Source of the DNA: Chitinophagaceae bacterium
GTDB taxonomy: Bacteria; Bacteroidota; Bacteroidia; Chitinophagales; Chitinophagaceae
Direction of reading: 5' to 3'
DNA length: 64,000 nucleotides
Assembly (NCBI GenBank): GCA_017853575.1
Contig: JAFMJI010000004.1
Location: forward strand, 62,001-126,000
The notes under the pieces were generated by a model, which had not been told where the DNA came from, did no database searches, and saw nothing but the letters and a program-made list of their open reading frames with translations. The translations under genes were made by a program, and so were the position numbers. Below are positions 54,464 through 63,570 of the stretch, one piece after another; the stretch's first letter is position 1; each line of letters starts with the position of its first letter.

Positions 54464-55477
54464 TTACCAAACTTTTCTGGGGCTCATGTCATTGTATTTG
54501 TTATTAAGAACAAAGCCTAATACCAGCTCATGTGTGCCTCTATTCAATGGTCCCAACAGGGTTTTGCTGGCTGTCATGTCATATGCATAACTCACATTAA
54601 ATGTACGATTGAAATTGATGCCTATTAGGGCAGAAATGCCATCCCCTCTCCTAATATTGCTGCCAATCCAAAGAAAGTTCATGTATTGTAATTTCAGATT
54701 ATAATCTACCGTTAGGGGAAGATTTTTTACATATCTGAACATTACAGAAGGTAGAAAGGAGACATATTCATTTAAGTTGATTCTCATCCCAGCAGTTGCA
54801 AAAATATGTGGGATGATACTGGTTTGATAGCTGGTATCCGTGATATCTAATTTTGCCGGTATCAGCTGCTGCCCAGATATCCCTATAAAATATTTTTTTG
54901 AATACAAGTATAAACCAGCACTCATATCGGGTTTGTATTTTCGTTTTATACCAGTCAAGGCACCAATCAATGGATCACTTGGATTTTCAAGTAGTATTTG
55001 AGACCGGTCAATTGCAATATGAGAAAAACCAGCGCCGAATCCACTTGCTAAACTCCATTTCTCGTTCAACCCCATGTGATATGCATAGGTAGCCATCGCA
55101 TTGATTCGATTGATATATCCGGTTGAATAATTATACGCGGATATTCCAACACCATGATGAGGTTCTGCAGCCGTGTATGTTTCGGTGAAATCATAACCGA
55201 TAGGATTATTCTTCATTCCAAGGGAGGTAATGTTTTCTCTATAATCCTTTTTATTAAGCGGCGTGTGTGCAGTGAAATAAACCGTTTTGGGCATGCCAGG
55301 TATACCAATCCATTGATTACGCATACTCATCTTGATATCTGCGTAATTCTCGATCCCGGTGACTGCAGGATTTACAATATAGTTATTGAGAATGTATTGA
55401 GAGTAATGAGGTCGCTGTTGTGCGAAGAGAAACACAGAGTAAAACAAACCTAAAAAGAATATTGGATATTTTTTCAT
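54464..55477 (-). CDS. PorP/SprF family type IX secretion outer-membrane protein
   Basis: The 337-residue protein has a signal peptide (IFFLGLFYSVFLFAQQ), then the family N-terminus RPHYSQYILNNYIVNPAVTG and repeated beta-strands of an outer-membrane barrel, ending near GLVLNNKYN. PorP/SprF proteins are needed for secretion or surface anchoring of specific type IX partners. Its start overlaps the stop of the upstream CHU_C-protein gene by four bases, so the two form a secretion pair. Confidence 0.9.
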   Translation of the reverse strand: MKKYPIFFLGLFYSVFLFAQQRPHYSQYILNNYIVNPAVTGIENYADIKMSMRNQWIGIPGMPKTVYFTAHTPLNKKDYRENITSLGMKNNPIGYDFTETYTAAEPHHGVGISAYNYSTGYINRINAMATYAYHMGLNEKWSLASGFGAGFSHIAIDRSQILLENPSDPLIGALTGIKRKYKPDMSAGLYLYSKKYFIGISGQQLIPAKLDITDTSYQTSIIPHIFATAGMRINLNEYVSFLPSVMFRYVKNLPLTVDYNLKLQYMNFLWIGSNIRRGDGISALIGINFNRTFNVSYAYDMTASKTLLGPLNRGTHELVLGFVLNNKYNDMSPRKVW

Positions 55478-58400
55478 CGCAACAATGTTACGTAACCTGT
55501 GAGTTTTTTTCGATTATTTTTAGGATTGATAATGTAATAATACGTTCCAGCCGGCATCATTCTTCCATTGATTGTTCCATCCCAAGCCTTTTGCTTCCCA
55601 TTGTTAATTTTATACAGGAGATTTCCCTGTGGACTGTATAACTCCACATTGCAATCAGGATATTTCTCAATGTACTTTATTTTCCATACATCGTTGATTC
55701 CATCTCCATTGGGTGTGAAAGTATTTGTTGGTTGCACCATATTGAGTGCCGTCATTTTGAATACATCGGTCTCTACACAATTTCCCAATCCCGTTACTGT
55801 CAGGGTATATAACACATCTGTTTGAGGGTTTACGACTAGAGGTTGCAGTGTTGTATCACTGCTCAAATATGTAGAGGGTGTCCATTTATATTTCATGTTC
55901 ACACCAACCGCCTTGGCGATGATTTGCTTACTTGTATCGTCCAATACAGTCATATCCGGACCTGCATCAATTACTGGTGTGTAATTAACTCTGATTGAAG
56001 TACTGTCTTCAGCAAAGCATCCTATGCTGGTTGAATATCGATGTTTGATGGTATACGTTCCAGAATCGAGTTTGGGATCAAAATAATATTGATCGCCATT
56101 TTTTAATACCCCTTTCCCGCTGTATACTTCTGTACCCGTTACATCTTTGACGTAAGTTATATCGGCATAATTTAACAAGCGCCGATCCTTGTTGGTACAA
56201 ATAGATTCAATTGGTCTTAATTTATCTAAAGGACTCCCGTTTAAGGATACAGTGGCTTCTACAGAATCAGCACAAACACCACCGGTATAGACAACCATTT
56301 TAATAGGAATGTCGATTTTTGAATTGTTTTGAAAGTTGCTGAATTGTTTGGAGTAATTACTTTTAGGTGTGGGAGTTTCATCCGTAGTATCAGGAATTTG
56401 ACGTTTCCCATCAAAATTCCAATACAATTTTATCTTGCCTATAAAACCAAATTCTACCGTCGACTTATTCTCAAGTACAATCGGCAAATTGCTACAAAGT
56501 CCTGACTGATTTAATACATTGAAAGCTGCTTTTGGAAAGGATCCGTTTACAAAAAAAGTAGTATCTCTTTTTGAGTTGCATCCGAAATTGGATGTTACAG
56601 ATAAAGAAAGTTTATATTCACCAGGAGCACTGTAAATATGTGAAGGAGTTTTTCCAATGCCAATGTTGCCAAGGGAGTCGGTGTTTTTATCACCAAAATT
56701 CCAGACGAAATCTGTTAACTGATTATCTCCAGCTATAGTGCTGAGGCTTTTGAAATCTGCTTTTGCGTCTCTCAAACAAATTTCAGGAAGAAACATGTCT
56801 ACAACTGGATTGGGCTTCACATACAACGTATCTGAAAATGAATTCATACAACCTGAGTTGGATTTTAATTCGAGTTTTACCACCAACAGGGAATCATTGA
56901 ATTGTTTTGTAGGACTTTTTATGGTAGAAGAAGACACAAATGTGTCTGCAGGTTGCTGATCGGAGTAACTCCATATCCACTGCTCTATGGTAGAATTTCC
57001 TTTAAGTGTTGATTTATCTTGTATGAGCAACGATTTACCAAGACATACACTGCCGGCGGGTGCAAATTGTGGATTAGGCTTGAAAGAAAGCAAAACAGTT
57101 GTATCAAAATTATTACTGATACAACCAATATTTGTCACAATGGATAGATTTAGTTTCTTCAATCCATCATTATCAAATTTTACTCTAAGCGTAGCTGAAT
57201 CCGATTCTTGAACAACTCCTTCCACATTCCATAGATATCTTAACACAGGGATATTATCCGTGAAAGTTGTTGCACGAATCAATACACTGTCTTCCACGCA
57301 CCCTAAAGTAATTGGATTGATGGTATTTGTAGGAGGATCGTAGACGGTAATATCATAAGGAATGACCTGTTCCCCACTGCATCCATCAGCTGTAGGGTTG
57401 TTTACGATGACGTCAACCGGAAATATACCTTTTTGAGTGATCTTAAACTCCCGCAAACTATTGTCACTGTTTTTTAATTTGTATACGTACAACTCTTTTG
57501 TGTCATTCGTTGGACTTTTTATAATTGTATCAGGTTCAACCGGATTACCACCCGATCCATAAATAGGATCTGGATTGTTCCCCAAGTCTTTGTTTGCATA
57601 GAAATTCCATGCGAGCTTCAGGGGCTTAAAAGGCAACGTAATCGATAAATTAAAAGGAGCTTCTCTGCATGTCGAAGGATAGTTTACAGTAGCATATTTA
57701 TTTTTGATAGCAACATATTGGTTCAAGTCTCTTACATTGGTACCAGCATTGTATCCATATGATTCAGCACTGCCATACCCATAAGCAGTAGCATTAAATC
57801 CAGAATCAGATTGAATGGTATGTGAACCAGCTTGAAGGGGGATTTGAAGATATACGTAATTATTATCTCCAGGATGACTGGATGAAATTGCAGACGGAGA
57901 GGAACCATCTACCTTTAAAGATTTCATTCCATTTTTATGAATAACCAAATTCAAAAAGTGCATTGATATTCTGGCATTGGGAGTAGAGTTGATGGTAACT
58001 TTCTGAATCGTCTGTTCTATAGGACTCAAATAAATCATTTCAGGATCACCATCACTTCCAATCACATTTGGATTGCATTGGCTTTGTACTGTTTGATTGT
58101 TACCATTCACTGCCATGGTTGCCGAAGAAATGTATTGAGAAACCATTATAGGTTCATCCGATTCAATAATACTCGGCAAAGAAGTCTGTATTTGATAATA
58201 AAAATTATTGATCAAAGAGGTTTGTTTCACTCCATTAACCCTCACGTTTGCTTTTGGACTGCTTACTGCAATTCGGAAATAGTTATTGGGTAATTTATCT
58301 GTTGGCACAGTGAGGTATTTTTTACCCCATGCATTTGCAGGAAAAGCTTGCTGCATGTAATTGTCTGAACTTGCACTTGTATTCAAACAAGTGATAGCAA

Positions 58401-59151
58401 TTTTACCAGAACCAGAAAACACGGCAATTCTTTTACAGGAACTCGTCTGAGTAGCAATGGATCGAATTTTTGTTCCGGTCAAATCCTCCCCTCGAAAAGG
58501 AGATCTTGTTGAAGTAAGTCTTCCAAATATGTTATAGATTTCCCCTTTGTTTAATTTCACTTTGATCGTGTCTCCAGCTTTATTGTTTATCGTATTTACA
58601 GTTGGGATAATTTCTATGTTGGTACTATCCTCCGTTGCGATCACATATGAATAACAATAAGAATAATTGGCATTGGATATTTGTTCAAAATTTATTGAGT
58701 AATATTCTCTGGCCAAGGTTGCAACTGGAAATAAAAGCGTTGCACCTGAAATAGATGAATTATAAATATGCGCATATGCAATGATTGGCACATCTGAAGT
58801 GATATGTATGCCATTCTTATTGATGCCTTCTGCTCCGATTCTCGCATCCTGTGTCCCTGATTTTGGAATTGTACTTGAAGTTGAAACTGAATTAGCTGTC
58901 ACCAATACTGAGTCTTTCCATCCTGTGGCTGGAATTTCTATCATCACTTTGGCGTTTCTGTCTGACGTGAAATACAAGACCATGTCCTGTTGACCTCCTG
59001 TAGCAACAAGAGAACCGCTGTTATCATACATGGACACATGGCTACCATATCCAACCCAAAATTCCTTGCCTTTATTAGACAAGTCTTGGGCATACCCTTT
59101 GCTAAAGGATAAGAAAACAAGAAGCTGAAAAATAAAAACCCGGATCTTCAA
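55474..59151 (-). CDS. Giant surface protein: IgGFc-binding-like domain, PKD repeats and type IX CHU_C C-terminal domain
   Basis: The 1225-residue protein has a signal peptide (FQLLVFLSFSKGYAQ). About residues 25-330 resemble the IgGFc-binding N-terminal domain (GKEFWVGYG, and SDVPIIAYAH). Several PKD/Ig-like domains follow (e.g. FVWNFGD near 820). The last about 85 residues match the gliding-motility-associated C-terminal domain (NTFTPNGDGINDVWKI, MMPAGTYYY). It is predicted to be secreted by type IX and retained at the surface as an adhesin. The start is a TTG at 59151. PorP/SprF follows. Confidence 0.87.
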   Translation of the reverse strand: MKIRVFIFQLLVFLSFSKGYAQDLSNKGKEFWVGYGSHVSMYDNSGSLVATGGQQDMVLYFTSDRNAKVMIEIPATGWKDSVLVTANSVSTSSTIPKSGTQDARIGAEGINKNGIHITSDVPIIAYAHIYNSSISGATLLFPVATLAREYYSINFEQISNANYSYCYSYVIATEDSTNIEIIPTVNTINNKAGDTIKVKLNKGEIYNIFGRLTSTRSPFRGEDLTGTKIRSIATQTSSCKRIAVFSGSGKIAITCLNTSASSDNYMQQAFPANAWGKKYLTVPTDKLPNNYFRIAVSSPKANVRVNGVKQTSLINNFYYQIQTSLPSIIESDEPIMVSQYISSATMAVNGNNQTVQSQCNPNVIGSDGDPEMIYLSPIEQTIQKVTINSTPNARISMHFLNLVIHKNGMKSLKVDGSSPSAISSSHPGDNNYVYLQIPLQAGSHTIQSDSGFNATAYGYGSAESYGYNAGTNVRDLNQYVAIKNKYATVNYPSTCREAPFNLSITLPFKPLKLAWNFYANKDLGNNPDPIYGSGGNPVEPDTIIKSPTNDTKELYVYKLKNSDNSLREFKITQKGIFPVDVIVNNPTADGCSGEQVIPYDITVYDPPTNTINPITLGCVEDSVLIRATTFTDNIPVLRYLWNVEGVVQESDSATLRVKFDNDGLKKLNLSIVTNIGCISNNFDTTVLLSFKPNPQFAPAGSVCLGKSLLIQDKSTLKGNSTIEQWIWSYSDQQPADTFVSSSTIKSPTKQFNDSLLVVKLELKSNSGCMNSFSDTLYVKPNPVVDMFLPEICLRDAKADFKSLSTIAGDNQLTDFVWNFGDKNTDSLGNIGIGKTPSHIYSAPGEYKLSLSVTSNFGCNSKRDTTFFVNGSFPKAAFNVLNQSGLCSNLPIVLENKSTVEFGFIGKIKLYWNFDGKRQIPDTTDETPTPKSNYSKQFSNFQNNSKIDIPIKMVVYTGGVCADSVEATVSLNGSPLDKLRPIESICTNKDRRLLNYADITYVKDVTGTEVYSGKGVLKNGDQYYFDPKLDSGTYTIKHRYSTSIGCFAEDSTSIRVNYTPVIDAGPDMTVLDDTSKQIIAKAVGVNMKYKWTPSTYLSSDTTLQPLVVNPQTDVLYTLTVTGLGNCVETDVFKMTALNMVQPTNTFTPNGDGINDVWKIKYIEKYPDCNVELYSPQGNLLYKINNGKQKAWDGTINGRMMPAGTYYYIINPKNNRKKLTGYVTLLR

Positions 59152-59209
59152 TTCAGAGTGAAATTTTATAAGGCACTAAAATAAGATTTCAAGTTTAGAC
59201 CATTGATTC

Positions 59210-59827
59210 TCAGTGAAGTTTATTTGTTAAATCCTGAATATATCCAGCAGCATCTGGTCCGAGGTTCATGAGTAAATCCAAACAACTCATGTTTGGCAGA
59301 AAGCCAATTTTTTCTTGAAATACCTGTTCATATTCGGGGAATTCGAAAGGCTGGCTTTCCAGATCATGGCTAAGATTGTCTGGAAGTAGACTTTCATATG
59401 GTACATCTGAAACAGTTTTGATTTGTACCATATTTGACATTTTTGAAAATTTGAGAAATAATTCAAGGCATTTAAAATTCCATGAAAATAATTTCTCAAT
59501 TCTTGTATGATAGAGTGTTGAGAGTTCCAATTCATAGAACTGGAAATAAGGGGAACTCCCATAAATCGTAGAAATTGTACGAAAGTGGTTTTCTTGCCAA
59601 TTTGTTTTGTAGTCAATTTCCACCTCTCCATACGGAAGATGGACACCTCTTCCTCCCTTAATGGGAATTGACAAAACAACCACTCCATTTGAAGAAGGCA
59701 ACTGGATTCGGTTTCTGAAAGTTGATTTTTTGAAGAGTGTGTTTGACAGGAAATGAGCAGATGAACCTCTATATAAAGTATTTATATAGTTTATGTTTGG
59801 AAAATATTGTAAATCAGTATAATACAA
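59210..59827 (-). CDS. WbqC-like protein
   Basis: The 205-residue protein matches the WbqC family: DLQYFPNINYINTLYRG at the N-terminus, FRNRIQLPSSNGVVVLSIPI and EVEIDYKTNWQENHFRTI. Members occur in surface-polysaccharide and other loci, with an unclear enzymatic role. The start is a TTG at 59827; no ATG fits the aligned N-terminus. Upstream lies a very AT-rich spacer. It is 58 bases ahead of the giant surface protein gene. Confidence 0.82.
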   Translation of the reverse strand: MYYTDLQYFPNINYINTLYRGSSAHFLSNTLFKKSTFRNRIQLPSSNGVVVLSIPIKGGRGVHLPYGEVEIDYKTNWQENHFRTISTIYGSSPYFQFYELELSTLYHTRIEKLFSWNFKCLELFLKFSKMSNMVQIKTVSDVPYESLLPDNLSHDLESQPFEFPEYEQVFQEKIGFLPNMSCLDLLMNLGPDAAGYIQDLTNKLH

Positions 59828-60019
59828 GAAATATATTATTAAAATAAAAAGGTGTATAAATTAACAAATTTTAAATTAAATAAATTGATAATTATACTTT
59901 AGATAAAACTTATAATTTATTAATAAAGAATTATTTAGAATTATATTTAATATCTAATAATATTAGTTATTCAATGACAGTCCTGTTTGAATCAAAAACT
60001 AAATATAATAGCGTCCTTT
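59828..60019. other. Very AT-rich intergenic spacer
   Basis: Positions 59821-59940 contain 12 G or C in 120 bases (10%), much lower than flanking coding DNA. No ORF, tRNA or clear TAnnTTTG element is visible. It probably holds the WbqC gene promoter. Confidence 0.6.
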
Positions 60020-60358
60020 TTATTGATCAGATGGCTTTTTACAGCATGTTGGCAGTTTGGAATATATGTCGGGATCAGCTTTTACATCTTCCGCATCATA
60101 CCCACAATTGGCAATGGCAGTCTTGATATTTTCCAGGTTGGTTCTATCCAATAAGTAGGTAACGGTCGTTCTCTTCTGTTTGAAGTCGACTACTGTTTTT
60201 AAAACACCCTCCTCCACTTTCATATAATCCTCTATCCTCTTTTTACACTTCTCACACTGTACAGTTGGGGTATTGATTTTTACAGTTAGCGGCTTCTGTT
60301 GCTGACCGAAAGAAAATAGTCCAAAACTGAGCAACAATAAAACGAAAAGTATCCTCAT
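60020..60358 (-). CDS. Secreted heavy-metal-associated (HMA) domain protein
   Basis: The 112-residue protein has a signal peptide (MRILFVLLLLSFGLFSFGQQ) followed by one HMA domain. The metal-binding CxxC is in QCEKCKKRIEDYM. The domain ends with NCGYDAEDVKADP, and a CC pair follows near the C-terminus. HMA proteins bind Cu+ or similar soft metals; the exported form is less usual than the cytosolic chaperone. The ATG at 60358 replaces the track's GTG start at 60373. It follows pyrE by 18 bases. Confidence 0.85.
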   Translation of the reverse strand: MRILFVLLLLSFGLFSFGQQQKPLTVKINTPTVQCEKCKKRIEDYMKVEEGVLKTVVDFKQKRTTVTYLLDRTNLENIKTAIANCGYDAEDVKADPDIYSKLPTCCKKPSDQ

Positions 60359-60376
60359 ATTATAATTTTTCACAAT

Positions 60377-61012
60377 TTAAAGTCCTGGAGTCCAATTTGA
60401 AGGATCTAGTCGCCAGTTTAACAAGGTTTTCTGCTCCTCTTGACCAACCAGCCCTTTTTCAACGGCCAGCTCAATCATGCTGGAATAATTCGTGAGCGAT
60501 ACGGAAGGAATATTTGCAGCCTTACATGCAATCTCAGCAGCTTCAAATCCATAGGTAAAAATCGATACCATACCCATCACTTCCAATCCTGCATTTCTGA
60601 CAACTTCTACAACCTGTAAACTACTTTTCCCTGTAGAAATCAAATCCTCAATTATTACAGTCTTCATCCCTTTCTCAAAATACCCTTCAATTTGGTTGCC
60701 CAATCCATGTTCTTTGGGTTTTGGTCTGACATATATGTATGGAAGTTTCAGTTGATCCGCCGACATCGCACCCCATGCTATACCTGCTGTAGCAACACCA
60801 GCCAACAACTCAGCATCTGGAAATTTTTCAAAAATGACATTGCACATTTCACTTTTGATAAAATCTCTCACGTATGGAAAACCCAAGACCTTTCTGTTGT
60901 CGCAATAAATAGGACTTTTCCAGCCTGAAGCCCAGGTAAAAGGTTCTTTAGGATTCAACTTTACTGCATTAACTTGTAGCAGTTTTTCAGCTACGGTTCT
61001 TTCATTTGTCAT
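60377..61012 (-). CDS. pyrE: Orotate phosphoribosyltransferase
   Basis: The 211-residue type I phosphoribosyltransferase has SGWKSPIYCDNR at the N-terminus, YVRPKPKEHGLGNQIEG and the PRPP motif VIIEDLISTGKSS. It makes orotidine monophosphate from orotate and PRPP. ATG 61012 is chosen because MTNERTVAEKLLQ fits the family start; 61030 is also possible. It is divergent from the Nudix gene and followed by the HMA gene. Confidence 0.94.
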   Translation of the reverse strand: MTNERTVAEKLLQVNAVKLNPKEPFTWASGWKSPIYCDNRKVLGFPYVRDFIKSEMCNVIFEKFPDAELLAGVATAGIAWGAMSADQLKLPYIYVRPKPKEHGLGNQIEGYFEKGMKTVIIEDLISTGKSSLQVVEVVRNAGLEVMGMVSIFTYGFEAAEIACKAANIPSVSLTNYSSMIELAVEKGLVGQEEQKTLLNWRLDPSNWTPGL

Positions 61013-61055
61013 GCAGCAAATTTGGATCATGCTGGGGATATACAGAAATTAAGTT

Positions 61056-61538
61056 ATGTACATCATTGTTCATGAACCAGACGGTAAACAGATTCTCAGA
61101 TCAAAAAAAGCTTTAAAGGCTTATGCTGCTAATAAACTGTTGATTGAAGCAGCAGGTGGTATGGTGCTTAATCAAAAGGGTGAGCTACTGATGATATTCA
61201 GAAAAGGTCTATGGGATATGCCAAAGGGAAAGTTGGATGATGGTGAAAGTATAGAGCAATGTGCTTTACGAGAAGTTTCTGAAGAAACCGGACTTACCAA
61301 ACTTAAAATGATAAGGGAATTAAAGACCACGTATCATACCTATTCATATAAAGGAAAAATAGCCTTAAAACCATCACACTGGTACCTAATGCATTATCAC
61401 GGAAATGAAAAACTGGTTCCTCAACTCGAGGAAGATATTACAGAAATTAAATGGGTAAATAAGCGGGAAGCAAAACAGCTCATTCAAAATGCATATGCAT
61501 CCATCCAGGAGATGATCAAAAAATATTACCTCGCTTAG
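61056..61538 (+). CDS. Nudix hydrolase
   Basis: The 160-residue protein has the Nudix box GKLDDGESIEQCALREVSEETGL, starting near residue 64. The N-terminal part includes LIEAAGGMVLNQKGELLMI and a WDMPKGKLDD strand. Substrates range over nucleoside diphosphate derivatives and cannot be assigned. It ends four bases inside the convergent coaD. It faces away from pyrE. Confidence 0.9.
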   Translation: MYIIVHEPDGKQILRSKKALKAYAANKLLIEAAGGMVLNQKGELLMIFRKGLWDMPKGKLDDGESIEQCALREVSEETGLTKLKMIRELKTTYHTYSYKGKIALKPSHWYLMHYHGNEKLVPQLEEDITEIKWVNKREAKQLIQNAYASIQEMIKKYYLA

Positions 61539-62011
61539 ATTTTAGCTCTTATTGAGCTTGCCACCTGATCTGGCAAGAATTGAGATGCATCTCCCCCATT
61601 TCGAATGATGTCTCTTACAATAGTAGAAGCCACAGATGTGTATTTTGGCTCACAGGTGAGAAAAAAAGTTTCAATGGTTGGATCAAGATTTCGGTTGGCA
61701 TCAGCAATAGCTTTTTCATATTCAAAGTCACTCACATATCTTATTCCCCTCAAAATATAATTGGCATGCATTTGTTTGCAAAAATTCACTGTGAGGCCTT
61801 CATATACACCTGAAGATATTTTTTCTTCTCCTGAAAAGATTTCCTCAATCCATAGCTGCCTTTGTTCAGCACTAAACATGGGTTCTTTACCGGCATTGAT
61901 ACCAACAGCCACGATAATTTTATCAAACAATGGAAGTGCACGTTTAATAATATCAACATGTCCCAATGTCAATGGATCAAATGTTCCTGGAAAAACACAG
62001 ATTTTTTGCAT
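61535..62011 (-). CDS. coaD: Phosphopantetheine adenylyltransferase
   Basis: The 158-residue nucleotidyltransferase starts MQKICVFPGTFDPLTLGH, with the HxGH motif TLGH and ILRGIRYVSDFEYE and STIVRDI near the end. It makes dephospho-CoA from 4'-phosphopantetheine and ATP. ATG 62011 is chosen over 62029, as the family starts there; it leaves a ten-base gap after pyrB rather than an overlap. It ends the pyrR-pyrB-coaD run. Confidence 0.95.
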   Translation of the reverse strand: MQKICVFPGTFDPLTLGHVDIIKRALPLFDKIIVAVGINAGKEPMFSAEQRQLWIEEIFSGEEKISSGVYEGLTVNFCKQMHANYILRGIRYVSDFEYEKAIADANRNLDPTIETFFLTCEPKYTSVASTIVRDIIRNGGDASQFLPDQVASSIRAKI

Positions 62012-62021
62012 GTTTGAAGGT

Positions 62022-62957
62022 TTAAGCATTTGCGTCTCTTCTGCCTGAGAGCAAATATAGTACTGCCATTCTTACTGCAACGCCATTTTCTACCTGATCT
62101 AAGATGATTGATTGTCCGCTGTCCGCAACATCAGAATCCAATTCCACTCCACGGTTAATTGGACCAGGATGCATGATGATGATTTCTTTTTTAAGTGCAG
62201 CAAGCAGGGATTTGGTAATACCGTAGGCCCTGTTGTATTCTCTGAGGGAAGAGAATAAAACCTGGTTTTGTCTTTCAAGTTGTATACGAAGTACATTGGC
62301 GGCATCACACCAATCCAATGCTTCTTTTACACTATAGGTAACATTGATTCCGAATGAATCCTTTAAATATTTTGGGATCAGTGTTGGTGGACCAGCAACG
62401 GTAACATCAGCACCCATTTTTGTTAACAAATAAATATTGCTCAACGCTACTCTTGAGTGCATGATATCGCCAATAATAGCAACTTTCTTTCCTTTGAGTG
62501 CACCCAACTTTTCCTGAATTGATAAAGCGTCTAGCAAGGCCTGAGTTGGATGTTCATTGATTCCGTCGCCTGCATTGATTATAGCTGCTGGGATATGTTG
62601 AGCAAGAAAATGGGGTGCGCCGGTAGCACTGTGTCGCATCACAACCATATCCACTTTCATTGATAAGATATTATTGACGGTATCCAACAAGGTTTCTCCC
62701 TTTGAGACTGATGAACCACTTGCAGAAAAATTAATGGTATCGGCACTTAATCTTTTCTCTGCTAATTCAAAAGAGATACGTGTACGAGTAGAATTTTCAT
62801 AAAAAAGGTTTACTATGGTAACATCACGCAAGGATGGGACCTTTTTAATTGGACGTTGTAAAACTTCTTTGAATTGCTTTGCCGTATCTAAAATAAGTTG
62901 GATATCCTTCTGATGAAGGTCTCTAATGCCAAGCAGATGTTTTGTACTAAGCTGCAT
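62022..62957 (-). CDS. pyrB: Aspartate carbamoyltransferase catalytic subunit
   Basis: The 311-residue protein has the carbamoyl-phosphate motif FYENSTRTRISFELA, VVMRHSATGAPH, and GDGINEHPTQALLD. It condenses aspartate and carbamoyl phosphate in pyrimidine synthesis. No pyrI regulatory subunit gene lies next to it, as is common in Bacteroidota. pyrR is 49 bases upstream. A non-catalytic dihydroorotase-like protein (20883-22136) could be its assembly partner; that is only inference. Confidence 0.96.
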   Translation of the reverse strand: MQLSTKHLLGIRDLHQKDIQLILDTAKQFKEVLQRPIKKVPSLRDVTIVNLFYENSTRTRISFELAEKRLSADTINFSASGSSVSKGETLLDTVNNILSMKVDMVVMRHSATGAPHFLAQHIPAAIINAGDGINEHPTQALLDALSIQEKLGALKGKKVAIIGDIMHSRVALSNIYLLTKMGADVTVAGPPTLIPKYLKDSFGINVTYSVKEALDWCDAANVLRIQLERQNQVLFSSLREYNRAYGITKSLLAALKKEIIIMHPGPINRGVELDSDVADSGQSIILDQVENGVAVRMAVLYLLSGRRDANA

Positions 62958-63006
62958 TAGGATGCGAAGTTATTGTAAATTGTTATTAATCGAATTTTTA
63001 TTTTTT

Positions 63007-63516
63007 TTACACACTTTCATACAAAATCACTTTCTTCTCTTCTCCCCAGTAAACCTTCACTTTTTGCGTTACGATAGAGTCAATAGATTTTCCCACATAA
63101 TCAGGATGGATCGGCAATTCCCTACTAAATTTTCTATCTACCAGTATGCACAACTCTACTTTTTTTGCTCTACCATGATCAAGCAATGCATCCATTGCAG
63201 CTCGAATGGTTCTTCCTGTATACAATACGTCATCTATCAGAATGACATTTTTGTTTTCGATGGAAAAGGGCAAATCTGTAATGCTTGGAATATGGATTTG
63301 TCCGCGAAAATCATCCCTGTAAAATGTAATATCTAATTTTCCGTAATTGAGCTTTACGTTAGGGTGAATTTCTTTGATGTATTCAGTGATAAAATCACTG
63401 ATAACAATTCCTCTTGGCTGAATACCAATCAGACAAGTGTCTTCAAATGGAAAATGATTTTCAATCAACTCATGTGCCAGCCTTTGTAAGGTTAGTCTGA
63501 GTTGCTTCTCTTCCAT
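63007..63516 (-). CDS. pyrR: PyrR-like pyrimidine operon regulator/uracil phosphoribosyltransferase
   Basis: The 169-residue type I phosphoribosyltransferase fold has CLIGIQPRGIVISDF, the PRPP motif VILIDDVLYTGRTIRAAMD and LVDRKFSRELPIHPDYVG. PyrR binds pyr mRNA in Bacillus and also makes UMP. The ATG at 63516 has an unusually good AGGAG ten bases upstream and fits the family length; ATG 63537 would add seven residues and sit almost on the transcription start. pyrB and coaD follow. Confidence 0.9.
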   Translation of the reverse strand: MEEKQLRLTLQRLAHELIENHFPFEDTCLIGIQPRGIVISDFITEYIKEIHPNVKLNYGKLDITFYRDDFRGQIHIPSITDLPFSIENKNVILIDDVLYTGRTIRAAMDALLDHGRAKKVELCILVDRKFSRELPIHPDYVGKSIDSIVTQKVKVYWGEEKKVILYESV

Positions 63517-63545
63517 AATGGTATTCACTCCTTTCATAATGTAGT

Positions 63546-63553
63546 CAAAGGTA
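63546..63553 (-). promoter_or_regulatory. -7 element of pyrR-pyrB-coaD
   Basis: TACCTTTG on the reverse strand, eight bases before the first possible ATG at 63537 and about 29 before 63516. The leader is too short for a PyrR-type attenuator. Confidence 0.55.
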
Positions 63554-63570
63554 TTGATTCGTGTAGAATT

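Noticed and set aside
59187-59194. TAAACTTG upstream of the giant surface protein as promoter
   Set aside because: One mismatch to TAnnTTTG in an AT-rich region; such matches are expected by chance.
61546-61560. AGCTC-TTATT-GAGCT stem at the coaD/Nudix junction as terminator
   Set aside because: No T run follows on either strand, and the stem is inside the coaD coding end.
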